A stretch of DNA of 42,562 bases from an uncultured Maricaulis sp. (GCF_905480005.1 NZ_CAJQOO010000042.1:1-42562), one strand, 5' to 3'; positions 14,948 through 24,171 are shown, numbered from the stretch's first letter. Notes: a model not told the origin generated them from the letters alone. Translations and numbers: made by a program.

Positions 14948-15664
14948 TCAGCCGTCAAATTTCACGATTTCGCCGTGCCGCGTGCAGTCCGGACTCACCA
15001 GGTCCGCAATCGTTGGCCAAAGAGCGCCGGGCTCTGAAAGGTCTTGCGGGTTTTCGCCCGGGAAGGCCTTGGCCCGCATCTGGGTGCGCAGCACGCCTGG
15101 ATACACCGTATTGATCCGAAGCTTCGGATTGTTCACATGCTCATTGGCCCAGCTCTCGACCAGGGCGTCCAGGGCGGCCTTGGAGGCGGCATAGGGCCCC
15201 CAGAAGGCCCGGCGTGAGGCCGCGGCACCTGAGGAGATGAAGACGGCTCGTCCGGCGTCAGAGGCCAGAAGCAGCGGCTCGAACGCACGGATCATGCGGG
15301 CCGGCGCCATCAGATTGACCCCGATCACTTCATGCCAGGTCTTGGACTTTACCTGCGAGGCCGGCGTCAGCACGCCGAGCGCCCCGGCATTGGCGAGCAG
15401 GATGTCCAGCTTTTCCCAGCGCTCGGTGATAATGCCGCCGAGCTTCTCGATCCCGTCCTGGCTCATCAGGTCGAGCGGGACGAGGGTGCAGCTGCCGCCG
15501 GCAGACGTGATGTCATCATCGAGTTCTTCCAGCCCGCCCGTGGTGCGCGCCGTCGCAATGACATGCGCGCCCGCCTTGGCGAGTTCGAGAGCCATGGCAC
15601 GGCCAATACCGCGCGACGCCCCGCTCACCAGAGCGAGGCGGCCTTGAAGATCGATCTGGGTCAT
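14948..15664 (-). CDS. Short-chain dehydrogenase/reductase
   Basis: 238 aa, classical SDR. Cofactor motif SGASRGIGRAMAL, structural LANAG, catalytic Ser in VFISSGAAA and the YxxxK pair in YAASKAAL. The C-terminal part is short and ends EIVKFDG. Arg after the glycine motif (TART) suggests NADP(H). It resembles YciK-type reductases; the substrate is unknown. The start overlaps the purF stop in ATGA, so it is coupled to purine synthesis genes in expression, though not clearly in function. Confidence 0.92.
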   Translation of the reverse strand: MTQIDLQGRLALVSGASRGIGRAMALELAKAGAHVIATARTTGGLEELDDDITSAGGSCTLVPLDLMSQDGIEKLGGIITERWEKLDILLANAGALGVLTPASQVKSKTWHEVIGVNLMAPARMIRAFEPLLLASDAGRAVFISSGAAASRRAFWGPYAASKAALDALVESWANEHVNNPKLRINTVYPGVLRTQMRAKAFPGENPQDLSEPGALWPTIADLVSPDCTRHGEIVKFDG

Positions 15665-17142
15665 GCGTCCACCAGGAAGGAGAGCTGGAATTCCTTGGCC
15701 GAGAGATCACGGTCATGATCGGCCAGGATGGTCGGGTATTCACCCGTGAAATAGTGGTCTGCCAATTGTGGCGCCTCGTCATTGCGCGGCGCGCCGATCA
15801 CGGCCTGGTAGAGACCATTGACCGTGAGGAAGCCGAGACTGTCAGCCTCGAGTCTGGCGGCCATTTCCTCGACCGACATGTTGGCGGCGATCAATTCCTT
15901 CTGACCGGCCATGTCGATCCCGTAGAAGTCCGGGAATTTGATCGGCGGGCAGGCGGAGCGGAAATGGACTTCCGAAGCACCGGCTTCGCGCATCATGCGG
16001 ACAATCTTGAGCGAGGTCGTGCCGCGGACGATTGAATCATCAATCAGCAGGACGCGCTTGCCGCGCACAACGGCGGCATTGGCGGCGTGCTTGCGGCGAA
16101 CCGACAGGTCGCGCCGGTCCTGGGTCGGCTGGATAAAGGTCCGTCCGACGAAATGGGACCGGATAATGCCGAGCTCGAAGGGAATGCCGGAGGCTTCCGA
16201 ATAGCCAATGGCCGCGGGCACACCGCTGTCGGGCACCGGGATGATGACATCGACATCGGCCGGTGTTTCCAGCGCCAGCTGGCGACCCATCTCCTTGCGC
16301 GCCTCATAGACGCTGCGGCCTTCAATGACCGAGTCGGGACGGGCGAAATAGATGTATTCAAAGGCGCAGGGCTGGGCTGTGCGGGCCGGTGCGAAACGCT
16401 CGGACCGCACACCCTGCTCATTCACCACCAGCGCTTCGCCGGGCTCGATCTCGCGCACAAAGGTCGCGCCGACCATGTCGAGGGCGCAGGTCTCCGAAGC
16501 GAAGATATAGGCGTCATCCAGCCGGCCCATGACCAGCGGACGGATACCATAAGGGTCACGCGCCACGATCAGCCGGTCATTGACGACGGCGACGAAGGCG
16601 AACGCGCCCTGGACCTGTTTCAGGGCCGAGAGCACGCGGTTGGTCAGCTTGTTCTTTTTCGACAGGGCAGCGAGATGGAGAACCACTTCGCTGTCCGAGG
16701 TCGACTGGAAGATCTGGCCGTGATTGACCAATTCCTCGCGCAGGACGCGGGCATTGGTCAGATTGCCATTATGGGCGAGGGCGATGCCGCCGCCGCGCAC
16801 ATCCGAGAAGAGGGGCTGCACATTGCGCAGAACCGATGCGCCCTGCGTCGAGTAGCGGGCATGTCCGATTGCGACGCGGCCGGGCAGGCGCTGCGGGAGA
16901 TCGGGTGAGGTGAAATTCTCACCGACCAGGCCGAGATAGCGCTCAATATGAAAACGCGACCCGTCATGGGTCGCGATTCCGCACGCTTCCTGGCCTCGAT
17001 GCTGGAGGGCATGGAGGCCGAGCGCCGTCAGGATGGCGGCGTCATCGGCGCCATATACGGCAAAGACGCCGCATTCTTCCTGGGGGCGATCACTCTCCGG
17101 ATCGTAAGTCAGTGTGGCGGGAATGGCGCTGTGGTCGCTCAT
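15661..17142 (-). CDS. purF: Amidophosphoribosyltransferase
   Basis: 493 aa. A 23-residue propeptide precedes the catalytic Cys24 in EECGVFAVYG, the N-terminal nucleophile of the class II glutamine amidotransferase domain (RHGN-type loops: HALQHRGQEACGI, GHARYSTQG, ALAHNGNLTNA). The PRPP loop VLLIDDSIVRGTTS lies near residue 365. It catalyses the first step of purine synthesis from PRPP and glutamine. ATGA overlaps with cvpA upstream and the SDR gene downstream make one operon. Confidence 0.98.
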   Translation of the reverse strand: MSDHSAIPATLTYDPESDRPQEECGVFAVYGADDAAILTALGLHALQHRGQEACGIATHDGSRFHIERYLGLVGENFTSPDLPQRLPGRVAIGHARYSTQGASVLRNVQPLFSDVRGGGIALAHNGNLTNARVLREELVNHGQIFQSTSDSEVVLHLAALSKKNKLTNRVLSALKQVQGAFAFVAVVNDRLIVARDPYGIRPLVMGRLDDAYIFASETCALDMVGATFVREIEPGEALVVNEQGVRSERFAPARTAQPCAFEYIYFARPDSVIEGRSVYEARKEMGRQLALETPADVDVIIPVPDSGVPAAIGYSEASGIPFELGIIRSHFVGRTFIQPTQDRRDLSVRRKHAANAAVVRGKRVLLIDDSIVRGTTSLKIVRMMREAGASEVHFRSACPPIKFPDFYGIDMAGQKELIAANMSVEEMAARLEADSLGFLTVNGLYQAVIGAPRNDEAPQLADHYFTGEYPTILADHDRDLSAKEFQLSFLVDA

Positions 17143-17783
17143 CCATCGTCTTCCTGGTCATCCGTGGTCGAACCGATGAGGTCATCTAGTCGGTTTCGGT
17201 CGCGTCTGCCATAGGACGTGTCATTATTTCTTATTGTTTCTGCAATCGGGTCATTTGTGCTGCCCGGCAGGGGCGCACTGGAACCGATGCGCGAACTCTC
17301 CGGCGCCAGGGTCTGCAGGGCACGTGCGGTCGCATTCACCAGCGGATAGATGCGGGCCTGGGTGATGCTCTCGGGCGGGCGGCCATTCTCGCCGAATGTG
17401 GCTGCCATGAAGATGACGACCAGTCCCAGCAGGACAAGTCCGCGGACCAGGCCGAAGGCGAAGCCCAGCGTCCGGTCGACCACATTCACGTCCTCGCCCT
17501 TGGCAAGGCCGCGCGAGAGCGAGCTCGTGACGAAGGTCACCGCCAGATAGATGATGATGAAGACGATGGCCCCGATGGCCAGCGGTGCCAGCCAGTCCGG
17601 ATCGATCATGTCGCGCGCCGGTCCGATGAAGGCGGGCAGGGCCCACAGGGTCGCCAGCGATGCCGCCACAAAGGCAGTCACCGACAGGGCTTCGCGCACG
17701 AAACCACGGACCAGGGCCAGAAGACCGGAAGCCAGAAGAATGGTCAGACCGATGCCGTCAAAGGCGGTCAGTGATGATTCCAT
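17139..17783 (-). CDS. cvpA: CvpA family membrane protein
   Basis: 214 aa. Four TM segments in the first 125 residues (FDGIGLTILLASGLLALVRGF, SLATLWALPAF, LAPLAIGAIVFIIIYLAV, FGLVRGLVLLGLVVIF) with the conserved DRTLGFAFGLVRG. A soluble, low-complexity C-terminal tail follows. CvpA proteins are linked to colicin V production and envelope homeostasis and often precede purF, as here (ATGA overlap). Its mechanism is not known. Confidence 0.95.
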   Translation of the reverse strand: MESSLTAFDGIGLTILLASGLLALVRGFVREALSVTAFVAASLATLWALPAFIGPARDMIDPDWLAPLAIGAIVFIIIYLAVTFVTSSLSRGLAKGEDVNVVDRTLGFAFGLVRGLVLLGLVVIFMAATFGENGRPPESITQARIYPLVNATARALQTLAPESSRIGSSAPLPGSTNDPIAETIRNNDTSYGRRDRNRLDDLIGSTTDDQEDDG

Positions 17784-17797
17784 GGGCGCGACACTCC

Positions 17798-19174
17798 CTA
17801 TTCGCCCGCCATTGCCCTGAGAGTCTGCACCAATTCGAGCGCGGTGGCCACGCCATCGACCCGGACCGGAGCGGTCTCGTCGGCAGCAGCCTGGGGGGCG
17901 ATGGCCCGCGTGAAGCCGAGTTTGGCGGCTTCCTTGAGGCGCGAATCACTGCGTCCGACCGGACGAACATCGCCGGAAAGACTGATTTCTCCGTAAACAA
18001 CGCCATCTGCCGGCAGGGCAACGTCCAGCGCCGAGGAGACGATCGCCGCGGCGACCGCAAGATCAGCGGCCGGCTCGGAGATTTTCAGCCCGCCGGCGAC
18101 ATTGAGGAAGATGTCGCGTCCCGCCAGTTCGACTCCACACCGGGCTTCCAGCACGGCAAGCACCATGGCCAGGCGGCCACTATCCCAGCCAACCACGGCC
18201 CGTCTGGGCGTACCGAAGGCTGCCGGTGCGACCAGGGCCTGGATTTCCGAAAGAACGGGCCGTGTGCCTTCCATACCGGCGAAGACTGCCGCACCGGGCG
18301 TGTCACCGCCGCGTCCGTCGAGAAAAAGCGAGGACGGGTTCGTGACCTCGGCCAACCCCTTGTCACCCATCTCGAAGACGCCGATCTCATCGGTCGGGCC
18401 GAAGCGATTCTTGACCGCGCGGAGAATGCGGAACTGGTGCGATCGCTCGCCCTCAAAATAGAGGACGGCGTCAACCATGTGCTCGACCACGCGCGGTCCG
18501 GCGATCTGGCCGTCCTTGGTGACATGGCCGACCAGGATGACGGTGCAATGGCTCTTTTTGGCGAAGCGGACAAGTTCCTGGGCGCAGGCACGGACCTGGG
18601 CGACTGTGCCGGGCGCGGCTGCCAGCTGGTCGGACCAGACCGTCTGGATTGAGTCGATGACGACAATGTCCGGCCTTTCCGACTTCAGCCCGTCGAGAAT
18701 ATTGTTCAGCGAGGTTTCCGAGGCGAGCGAGACCGGCGCGTCTGCAAGTCCGAGCCGCTTGGCGCGGCGTCGCACCTGGTCGATCGCTTCCTCACCGGAT
18801 ACGTAGATTGTCCGCGCATCCGAGCGGGCGATCTGGGCCATCATCTGCAGGAGCAGGGTGGATTTCCCGATCCCGGGGTCTCCGCCCACCAGGATGGCCG
18901 AGCCGGGGACCAGGCCGCCGCCGCAGACCCGGTCGAGCTCGCTGATGCCCGATTGAAGCCGGGCGGGTTCCGGGCTTTCGGAGCCGAGATCCACGAGATC
19001 GAGACGGGCCCCACGCCCGCTTCGCTTGGTCTTGCTGGCCTGCGTTCCGAGCGGGGCTGACGGGGTTTCCTCGACCAGCGTATTCCACTGCCCGCACGCG
19101 TCACAACGTCCTGCCCATTTCGGGTGCACGGCGCCACAGGACTGGCAGACATAGGTATTCTCGGCACGTGCCAT
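17798..19174 (-). CDS. radA: DNA repair protein RadA
   Basis: 458 aa from the ATG at 19174; a start at 19207 would add 11 residues before the zinc finger. The N-terminal zinc finger is CQSCGAVHPKWAGRCDACG. The RecA-like core has Walker A GGDPGIGKST, Walker B-like VVIDSIQTV and the RadA signature KNRFG (VKNRFGPTDEIGVF). The C-terminal Lon-like domain has GMEGTRP and LSGDVRPVGRSDSRLKEA. It is a branch-migration helicase in recombination. It is 14 nt upstream of cvpA and probably heads the radA-cvpA-purF-SDR operon. Confidence 0.97.
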   Translation of the reverse strand: MARAENTYVCQSCGAVHPKWAGRCDACGQWNTLVEETPSAPLGTQASKTKRSGRGARLDLVDLGSESPEPARLQSGISELDRVCGGGLVPGSAILVGGDPGIGKSTLLLQMMAQIARSDARTIYVSGEEAIDQVRRRAKRLGLADAPVSLASETSLNNILDGLKSERPDIVVIDSIQTVWSDQLAAAPGTVAQVRACAQELVRFAKKSHCTVILVGHVTKDGQIAGPRVVEHMVDAVLYFEGERSHQFRILRAVKNRFGPTDEIGVFEMGDKGLAEVTNPSSLFLDGRGGDTPGAAVFAGMEGTRPVLSEIQALVAPAAFGTPRRAVVGWDSGRLAMVLAVLEARCGVELAGRDIFLNVAGGLKISEPAADLAVAAAIVSSALDVALPADGVVYGEISLSGDVRPVGRSDSRLKEAAKLGFTRAIAPQAAADETAPVRVDGVATALELVQTLRAMAGE

Positions 19175-19247
19175 GCGAATCGGCCCCGGATAGCTTCGGC
19201 GAAACAAAACCGGAACTTTCGGGCGTGTGCAAGGGGTGTTTACGGTC

Positions 19248-19811
19248 TCACCCGATCCGGGTCGCGGTCATTCGATACGTGCCGAGCTGCCAGTCTGTTT
19301 CCGTGTCAGGACGATAGTCCACCCGCATCTCGAACCGGTCGGCCGTGATATTGTAATAGGTGAAACGAACGTCTCCCTGACTGGCCTGGAAGAGTTCACC
19401 GCGCTGAATGAAGCTGACACTGTCCGCGGCGACCGTGACGTCGCGCCATTTGCGATTGCCAAGCGTGTTGTGGGCAATCCCGCGCCATTGGCCGGTCGCC
19501 GGTTCACGCACATAGACGGTTATGTCCTCGAAATAGCGGATGTCAAAAGGACTGCCTGTGTCGGCCGAGTCGGGAACGCTCTGGGTCCGGACCAGGACGG
19601 ACGCTGTGTCGCTGCCTCGAAATGCGCGTTCGCCGGTCAGAATTCCCGAATTGCGGGACCAGCTACCATCCTCGAGCGGAATGCCGCCTTCGGTGCGCCA
19701 GACTCCGAGAAAGAAGTCGAGCGCTTGAACTGTGTCCCCGGACGGTTCCTGAGCGCTGGCTGGCGCACACAGGCCCGTGGCGAATAGCAGAATGATCAGG
19801 GCGTATTTCAT
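19248..19811 (-). CDS. Secreted hypothetical protein, lipocalin-like size
   Basis: 187 aa from the ATG at 19811, supported by GAGAGG just upstream and by a signal peptide (MKYALIILLFATGLCAPASA-Q). The mature part has DFFLGVWRTEGG, then alternating strands (SFIQRGELFQ, GDVRFTYYNITADRFEMRVDY), suggesting a single beta-barrel domain like those of secreted proteins with a FLGxWxxEG start. The precise family is not known. It is probably periplasmic. It lies between alr and radA, same strand, each gap about 75-130 bp. Confidence 0.8.
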   Translation of the reverse strand: MKYALIILLFATGLCAPASAQEPSGDTVQALDFFLGVWRTEGGIPLEDGSWSRNSGILTGERAFRGSDTASVLVRTQSVPDSADTGSPFDIRYFEDITVYVREPATGQWRGIAHNTLGNRKWRDVTVAADSVSFIQRGELFQASQGDVRFTYYNITADRFEMRVDYRPDTETDWQLGTYRMTATRIG

Positions 19812-19938
19812 ATCGGCCTCTCGCTGCGTGGTGTCGTGGCAGGAGAGGCGGCGAGCGCCGGTCGGACAAGCGCGGTGGGATGAACGCGGTTGGGCGAGTG
19901 ATGAAGGCGGGCTTTGCTCCCGCCCAGCCCCTTGCAAG

Positions 19939-21027
19939 TCAGCGCTGATAGACCCGGTCAAAGCGAATGCCGAGGCGGACGAGAAACTCATAGGAAATCG
20001 TCCCGGCTGCCTGCGCGATTTCGTCGAGATGCTCGCCGAGGAAGCTGACGCAGTCGCCCGCTTCCACCGCATCATTGACGTCACTGAGGTCAACCGCGAT
20101 CAGGTCCATCGAGACGCGGCCCAGGATGGGGGTACGGATCGCGCCGATATATCCGGCGCCGCCTCCGGAACTCGCCCAGAGCAGGCCATCAGCATAGCCC
20201 GCCGCGACGGTCGCGATGCGCATGGGGCGGTCCGCCTGCCAGGTTGCGCCATAACCCAGCGTGTCGCCGGCCTCGAGTTCGCGGATCTGCAGGATGGGCG
20301 CGTCGACCCGAACCACAGGCTCAACCGGCGCGTCATGTCCCGGCGCAGGATTGCCGCCATAGAGGGCGAGGCCAGGCCGTAGCACGTCGAAATGATAATC
20401 CGGTCCCAGAAGAATACCGGCGGAATTGGCAAGACTGGCCGGAATGTCCGGGAAAGCCGCGCGGCTGCGGGCGAACCGCGCGAGTTGCCGGGCATTCTGG
20501 GGATGGTCGGGATCATCACCGCAGGCGAGATGACTCATGATCTGGCGGACATCCAGCCCGTCAAGCCGCGAGGGATTGGCAATCAGCGTTTCGATCTCGG
20601 CGCTGTCGAGGCCGAGCCGGTTCATGCCGGTATCGAGATGAATGGCACAGGGCAGGTCCGGCGCGTGTTCACGCAGACTGTCCAGTTGCGCGAGCGTATT
20701 CACCACCGGAATGAGCTGCGCCCCGCGCAGGGCTGGCAGTTCCGACGGCCAGAAACCATTGAAGACATAAATCTCGGCCGCGTGCCCGTCGAGCGCTTCG
20801 CGGGCTTCCACGCCTTCGGCGGTATGGGCCGTGTAGAAATGCCGGCAACCGACCCTGGCCAGGGCCGGAACCACCTCGGTGGCACCCAGGGCATAGGCAT
20901 TGGCTTTTACCACAGCGCCGACCTGGGCGTCGGGCGCGAGCGCCTGCAACCGGGCATAATTACGCTGGACCGCAGCGAGACTGATGATCAGGCGCGGTCC
21001 CGGATGAGCCCGGCCCGAGGCCGGCAT
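19939..21027 (-). CDS. alr: Alanine racemase
   Basis: 362 aa from the ATG at 21027; a TTG at 21051 in frame would overlap dnaB by 20 bp. The PLP lysine is in AVVKANAYALG, with the barrel motifs HLDTGMNRLG, MSHLACGDD, NSAGIL, RPGLALYGGNP and the second-base Tyr near GYADGLL. It makes D-alanine for peptidoglycan. It lies 4 nt after the dnaB stop. A 6-bp GC hairpin (19906-19924) follows the stop codon by about 15 nt but has few T's, so termination there is doubtful. Confidence 0.96.
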   Translation of the reverse strand: MPASGRAHPGPRLIISLAAVQRNYARLQALAPDAQVGAVVKANAYALGATEVVPALARVGCRHFYTAHTAEGVEAREALDGHAAEIYVFNGFWPSELPALRGAQLIPVVNTLAQLDSLREHAPDLPCAIHLDTGMNRLGLDSAEIETLIANPSRLDGLDVRQIMSHLACGDDPDHPQNARQLARFARSRAAFPDIPASLANSAGILLGPDYHFDVLRPGLALYGGNPAPGHDAPVEPVVRVDAPILQIRELEAGDTLGYGATWQADRPMRIATVAAGYADGLLWASSGGGAGYIGAIRTPILGRVSMDLIAVDLSDVNDAVEAGDCVSFLGEHLDEIAQAAGTISYEFLVRLGIRFDRVYQR

Positions 21028-21031
21028 GGCC

Positions 21032-22516
21032 TCACTCGTGCGGGTCGTCAAAGCGGGTTTCCAGATCGGTGAACTTGGTCAGCATGCCGTCGAAGGCGAG
21101 TTTCGCGGTGCCGATCGGACCGTGGCGCTGCTTGCCGATAATGACTTCGGCAACGCGTTCGATGCGGCGGAATTCCTCTTCCCATGCAAGATATTCCGGC
21201 GTGTCTTCGCGCGGCTTCTCGCGTTCCTTGTAATAGGCTTCGCGATAGACAAAGAGCACGACGTCGGCGTCCTGCTCGATCGAGCCGGATTCACGCAGAT
21301 CGGACAATTGCGGCTTCTTGTCTTCGCGGTTCTCAACCTGACGGGAGAGCTGGGAAAGGGCGACCACAGGGACAGACAATTCCTTGGCCAGCGCCTTGAG
21401 ATTCTGGGTGACCTCGGAAACCTCTTCCACCCGCGACCCGCCACTGCCGGCCTTGGTCGAGGTGATGAGCTGGAGATAGTCGACCACGATCAGGTCGAGG
21501 CCGTGCGTTCGCTTGAGGCGGCGCGCGCGCGCGGCGAGCGCCGAAATGGGCAGGCCGCCCGTGTCGTCGATGAAGAGCGGCAAGCCCTGGATTTCCAGCA
21601 CGCCGTCGCGGATTTCCTCGTACTGGGTGGCGTCGATCGTGCCCTGGCGGATCATGTAGCCCGGAATGGAGGTGTGGTCCGCGATCAGACGCGTGGCCAG
21701 CTGTTCCGCTGACATTTCCAGGGAGTAGAAGCCGACGACACCGCCCTTGGTGGTCTTCTTCGTACCGTCCGGCTGGGTCTCGTACTCATAGGCCTTGGCC
21801 ACGTTGAAGGCGATATTGGTCGCCAATGAGGTTTTACCCATGGAGGGACGGCCGGCCAGGATGATGAGGTCGGAGGGATGCATGCCACCGAGCTTGCGGT
21901 CGAGCTCCATCAGCCCGGAGGAGACACCGGCGAGGCCCCCATCGCGTTCATAGGCGGCCGCCGCGGACTCGACGGATTCGGTCAGCGCCTGTTTGAACGA
22001 GACGAAGCCGCGCGACACGGAGCCTTCCTCGGCCAGGTTGAAAAGCTTCTGCTCGATCCCCTGGATCAGCTCGCGGGCATGGACGTCGGTATCCGCGGTG
22101 GCCGAGTTGGACAGGTCATTGCCGATCCGGATCAGTTCGCGGCGCAGCGCCAGCTCATAGATGATCTTGGCATATTCGACCGCGGCATTGCCGGTGGCTG
22201 CGCCTTCCATCAGGACGGCGAGATAGGTCGTGCCGCCGATATCCTTCAGGCCGTCATCGCGATCAAACAGGCTTTTCAGGACGACCGCATCGGCGAGCGA
22301 GCCGCGCCCGATCAGGTCGGTGGCAGTCTCGAATATGCGGCCATGCACCGGATCATAGAAATGCTCGACCTTCAGCCAGTCGGCGACCCGGTGATACATC
22401 TCATTGTCATACAGCAGCGCCCCCAGGAAGGCCTGTTCGGCGTCCAGATTGTGCGGAGCCGATTCGAGCTCGGCGACGGAAGTTTCGTCTTCATATGGCA
22501 GGAGCGCTGTGGTCAT
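21032..22516 (-). CDS. dnaB: Replicative DNA helicase DnaB
   Basis: 494 aa. The N-terminal domain begins PHNLDAEQAFLGALL and carries the primase-interacting helices. The RecA-like motor has Walker A GRPSMGKTSLA, VDYLQLI (Walker B region), LSQLSRQVE and the arginine-rich RESGSIEQDADVV. It unwinds DNA as a hexamer at the fork. The upstream region contains DnaA-box-like sites (22577-22619). alr follows 4 nt downstream. Confidence 0.99.
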   Translation of the reverse strand: MTTALLPYEDETSVAELESAPHNLDAEQAFLGALLYDNEMYHRVADWLKVEHFYDPVHGRIFETATDLIGRGSLADAVVLKSLFDRDDGLKDIGGTTYLAVLMEGAATGNAAVEYAKIIYELALRRELIRIGNDLSNSATADTDVHARELIQGIEQKLFNLAEEGSVSRGFVSFKQALTESVESAAAAYERDGGLAGVSSGLMELDRKLGGMHPSDLIILAGRPSMGKTSLATNIAFNVAKAYEYETQPDGTKKTTKGGVVGFYSLEMSAEQLATRLIADHTSIPGYMIRQGTIDATQYEEIRDGVLEIQGLPLFIDDTGGLPISALAARARRLKRTHGLDLIVVDYLQLITSTKAGSGGSRVEEVSEVTQNLKALAKELSVPVVALSQLSRQVENREDKKPQLSDLRESGSIEQDADVVLFVYREAYYKEREKPREDTPEYLAWEEEFRRIERVAEVIIGKQRHGPIGTAKLAFDGMLTKFTDLETRFDDPHE

Positions 22517-22576
22517 GGCTCTGGGATACTAAAGGCGGGCCGGCGATACACCCCCCTGAAACCGCGCAGGCTGCCA

Positions 22577-22619
22577 TTGCCCACAACTGAATGGCCGCCC
22601 TGTGGACAAGTGTGGATAA
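22577..22619. promoter_or_regulatory. Cluster of DnaA-box-like sites upstream of dnaB
   Basis: TTATCCACA (minus strand, 22611-22619) is a perfect DnaA box. TTGTCCACA (minus, 22601-22609) lies one helical turn away in the same direction with one mismatch, and TTGCCCACA (plus, 22577-22585) has two. They sit about 60-105 nt upstream of the dnaB start codon and may let DnaA control dnaB. Confidence 0.55.
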
Positions 22620-22637
22620 CCCGGCGACTGCCGGACA

Positions 22638-22666
22638 AGAAAAAGGGCGGACCTTGCGGCCCGCCC
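22638..22666 (-). terminator. Terminator of the rpsF-rpsR-rplI operon
   Basis: Read on the minus strand, GGGCGGGCC, GCAA loop and GGTCCGCCC form a 9-bp stem with one G-U pair, followed by TTTTTCTTG. It lies about 33 nt after the rplI stop. Confidence 0.93.
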
Positions 22667-22698
22667 GTTTCCCGTAAAAGCATTGAAATGACGGAAGC

Positions 22699-23334
22699 TT
22701 AGGCTTCGGTCTCTTCGCTTTCCTCTGCGCCGGTGGCGGCCTCTTCTTCACCGTCGCGCTGGGCAGCCAGTTCCTGGCCTTCCTCGCTGGCTTCAAAGAG
22801 TTCAGCCGCCTGGGCTTCGGCGATGGCGCGATCTTCGTCGGCCTGGGCCGCGATCACGTCTTCACCAGCAGCCTGGCGTTCGGCTTCGTCTTCCGACCGG
22901 GCGATGTTGATCGTCACGGTCACGGACACGTCGGCGTGCAGCTTGATCTTCAGCTCGTGAAGACCCAGCGTCTTGATCGGCGCGTTCAGGGCGACCTGCG
23001 AACGGACGACCTTGGTGCCGCTTTCAGACACGGTCTCGGCAATGTCACGCGAGGTGACAGAACCGTAGAGCTGGCCACTTTCGCCGGCCTGGCGGATCAT
23101 GACGAAGCTTTCGCCATCAATCGTCTTGCCGGATTCAGCAGCTTCCGCAGCCCGTTCGGCATTGCGCTTTTCGAGGAGCTCGCGCTCGACTTCAAAGCGC
23201 GCCATGTTGGCTTCGGTTGCGCGCAGTGCCTTGCCTTGCGGCAGCAGGAAGTTGCGCGCGAAGCCGGGGCGCACGGTCACGACGTCACCGATGACGCCGA
23301 GATTTTCAACACGTTCCAAGAGAACCAGTTTCAT
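22699..23334 (-). CDS. rplI: 50S ribosomal protein L9 with acidic C-terminal extension
   Basis: 211 aa against about 150 in E. coli. The N-domain [32 protein letters not shown]-type start is canonical, followed by the long central helix and the C-domain ([23 protein letters not shown]). From about residue 150 an additional Glu/Ala-rich tail ([31 protein letters not shown]) is present, as in some alphaproteobacterial L9 proteins. L9 restrains ribosome slippage. Last gene of its operon, 12 nt after rpsR. Confidence 0.97.
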   Translation of the reverse strand: MKLVLLERVENLGVIGDVVTVRPGFARNFLLPQGKALRATEANMARFEVERELLEKRNAERAAEAAESGKTIDGESFVMIRQAGESGQLYGSVTSRDIAETVSESGTKVVRSQVALNAPIKTLGLHELKIKLHADVSVTVTINIARSEDEAERQAAGEDVIAAQADEDRAIAEAQAAELFEASEEGQELAAQRDGEEEAATGAEESEETEA

Positions 23335-23346
23335 CGTCAGTTCTCC

Positions 23347-23601
23347 TTAATCGACCACATAGGGGAGCAGGGCCAGCTGACGCGCACGCTTGATGGCACG
23401 GGCCAGTTCACGCTGCTTTTTGGCCGAGACAGCTGTGATGCGGGACGGGACGATCTTGCCACGCTCGGACATGTAGCGAAGCAGGAGCTTGGGGTCCTTG
23501 AAATCGATCGCCGGTGCATTTTCACCGGAGAACGGGCAGACCTTGCGACGACGCATGAACGGACGGCGCGCGGGCAGGTTTGAAATATTGCCTGATGACA
23601 T
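23347..23601 (-). CDS. rpsR: 30S ribosomal protein S18
   Basis: 84 aa. Diagnostic [32 protein letters not shown]-type core and [18 protein letters not shown]. It binds 16S rRNA in the platform as a heterodimer with S6, encoded just upstream (11-nt gap). Confidence 0.99.
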   Translation of the reverse strand: MSSGNISNLPARRPFMRRRKVCPFSGENAPAIDFKDPKLLLRYMSERGKIVPSRITAVSAKKQRELARAIKRARQLALLPYVVD

Positions 23602-23612
23602 CGTTCGTTCTC

Positions 23613-23966
23613 CTAGTTCCGCTCGCGACGACCGCGGCGATCATCCTTTTTGGTGAGGATGGCCGACGGCTCTTCGGTGTGGGCTTCAACGCGCAGCGTC
23701 ATGTGACGGATGACATCTTCGGACAGGCGCTGGAGGCGCTCGAGTTCGTTGATGACGTCTGCTTCCGCGTCAATGTCGATCAGGCCGTAATGACCCTTGC
23801 GCGACTTGTTGATGCGGTAGGACAGGTTGCGAAGACCCCAGTATTCGATCTTGCCGGTCTTGCCGCCCTTTTCTTCGATAAGGGCTTTGGTCTCTTCGAG
23901 AAGAGATTCCATCTGCGCCGGAGAAACGTCCGGGCGCACGATGAAGATGTGCTCGTAAAGTGCCAT
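23613..23966 (-). CDS. rpsF: 30S ribosomal protein S6
   Basis: 117 aa from the ATG at 23966, supported by AAGGGAG upstream and by the canonical start [12 protein letters not shown]. Core [20 protein letters not shown]. The C-terminal tail is short and basic ([12 protein letters not shown]). First gene of rpsF-rpsR-rplI; its long leader may carry autoregulation by S6:S18. Confidence 0.99.
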   Translation of the reverse strand: MALYEHIFIVRPDVSPAQMESLLEETKALIEEKGGKTGKIEYWGLRNLSYRINKSRKGHYGLIDIDAEADVINELERLQRLSEDVIRHMTLRVEAHTEEPSAILTKKDDRRGRRERN

Positions 23967-23985
23967 GATGGCTCCCTTCGATAAC

Positions 23986-24087
23986 GGTTGCGGCGCACAC
24001 CATGCCGAAGGGTCGGGCAGGTCCGCGGCGGCTCTCCAATTCGGATGAAACACCATGCTTCATCGCCATGAACGGGAGACCGCAACC
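23986..24087 (-). promoter_or_regulatory. Structured rpsF leader
   Basis: The predicted leader is about 125 nt. Its ends carry an 8-bp inverted repeat (GGTTGCGG at 23986-23993, CCGCAACC at 24080-24087) that would close a large stem-loop, with an inner 6-bp hairpin (GATGAA 24044-24049, TTCATC 24059-24064). S6:S18-binding leaders that feed back on rpsF are known in many bacteria; whether this is one cannot be confirmed by eye. Confidence 0.35.
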
Positions 24088-24099
24088 AAGCGAAGCGCG

Positions 24100-24129
24100 G
24101 GCCATAGCCCATACGACCTGCATGTGCAA
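24100..24129 (-). promoter_or_regulatory. rpsF operon promoter
   Basis: Minus strand: TTGCACA (24129-24123), 14-bp spacer, GCTATGGCC (24108-24100). It fits the same pattern as the panB, yfgM and fabD promoters and is divergent from the fabD promoter 14 bp away. Confidence 0.5.
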
Positions 24130-24142
24130 GCCGCATCAGCCC

Positions 24143-24171
24143 TTGCGCACGGCCCGTGACAGGGGCTAGTC
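24143..24171 (+). promoter_or_regulatory. fabD promoter
   Basis: TTGCGCA (24143-24149), 15-bp spacer, GCTAGTC (24165-24171), 36 nt before the fabD start. Divergent from the rpsF promoter, so ribosomal and fatty acid operons share this control region. Confidence 0.5.
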
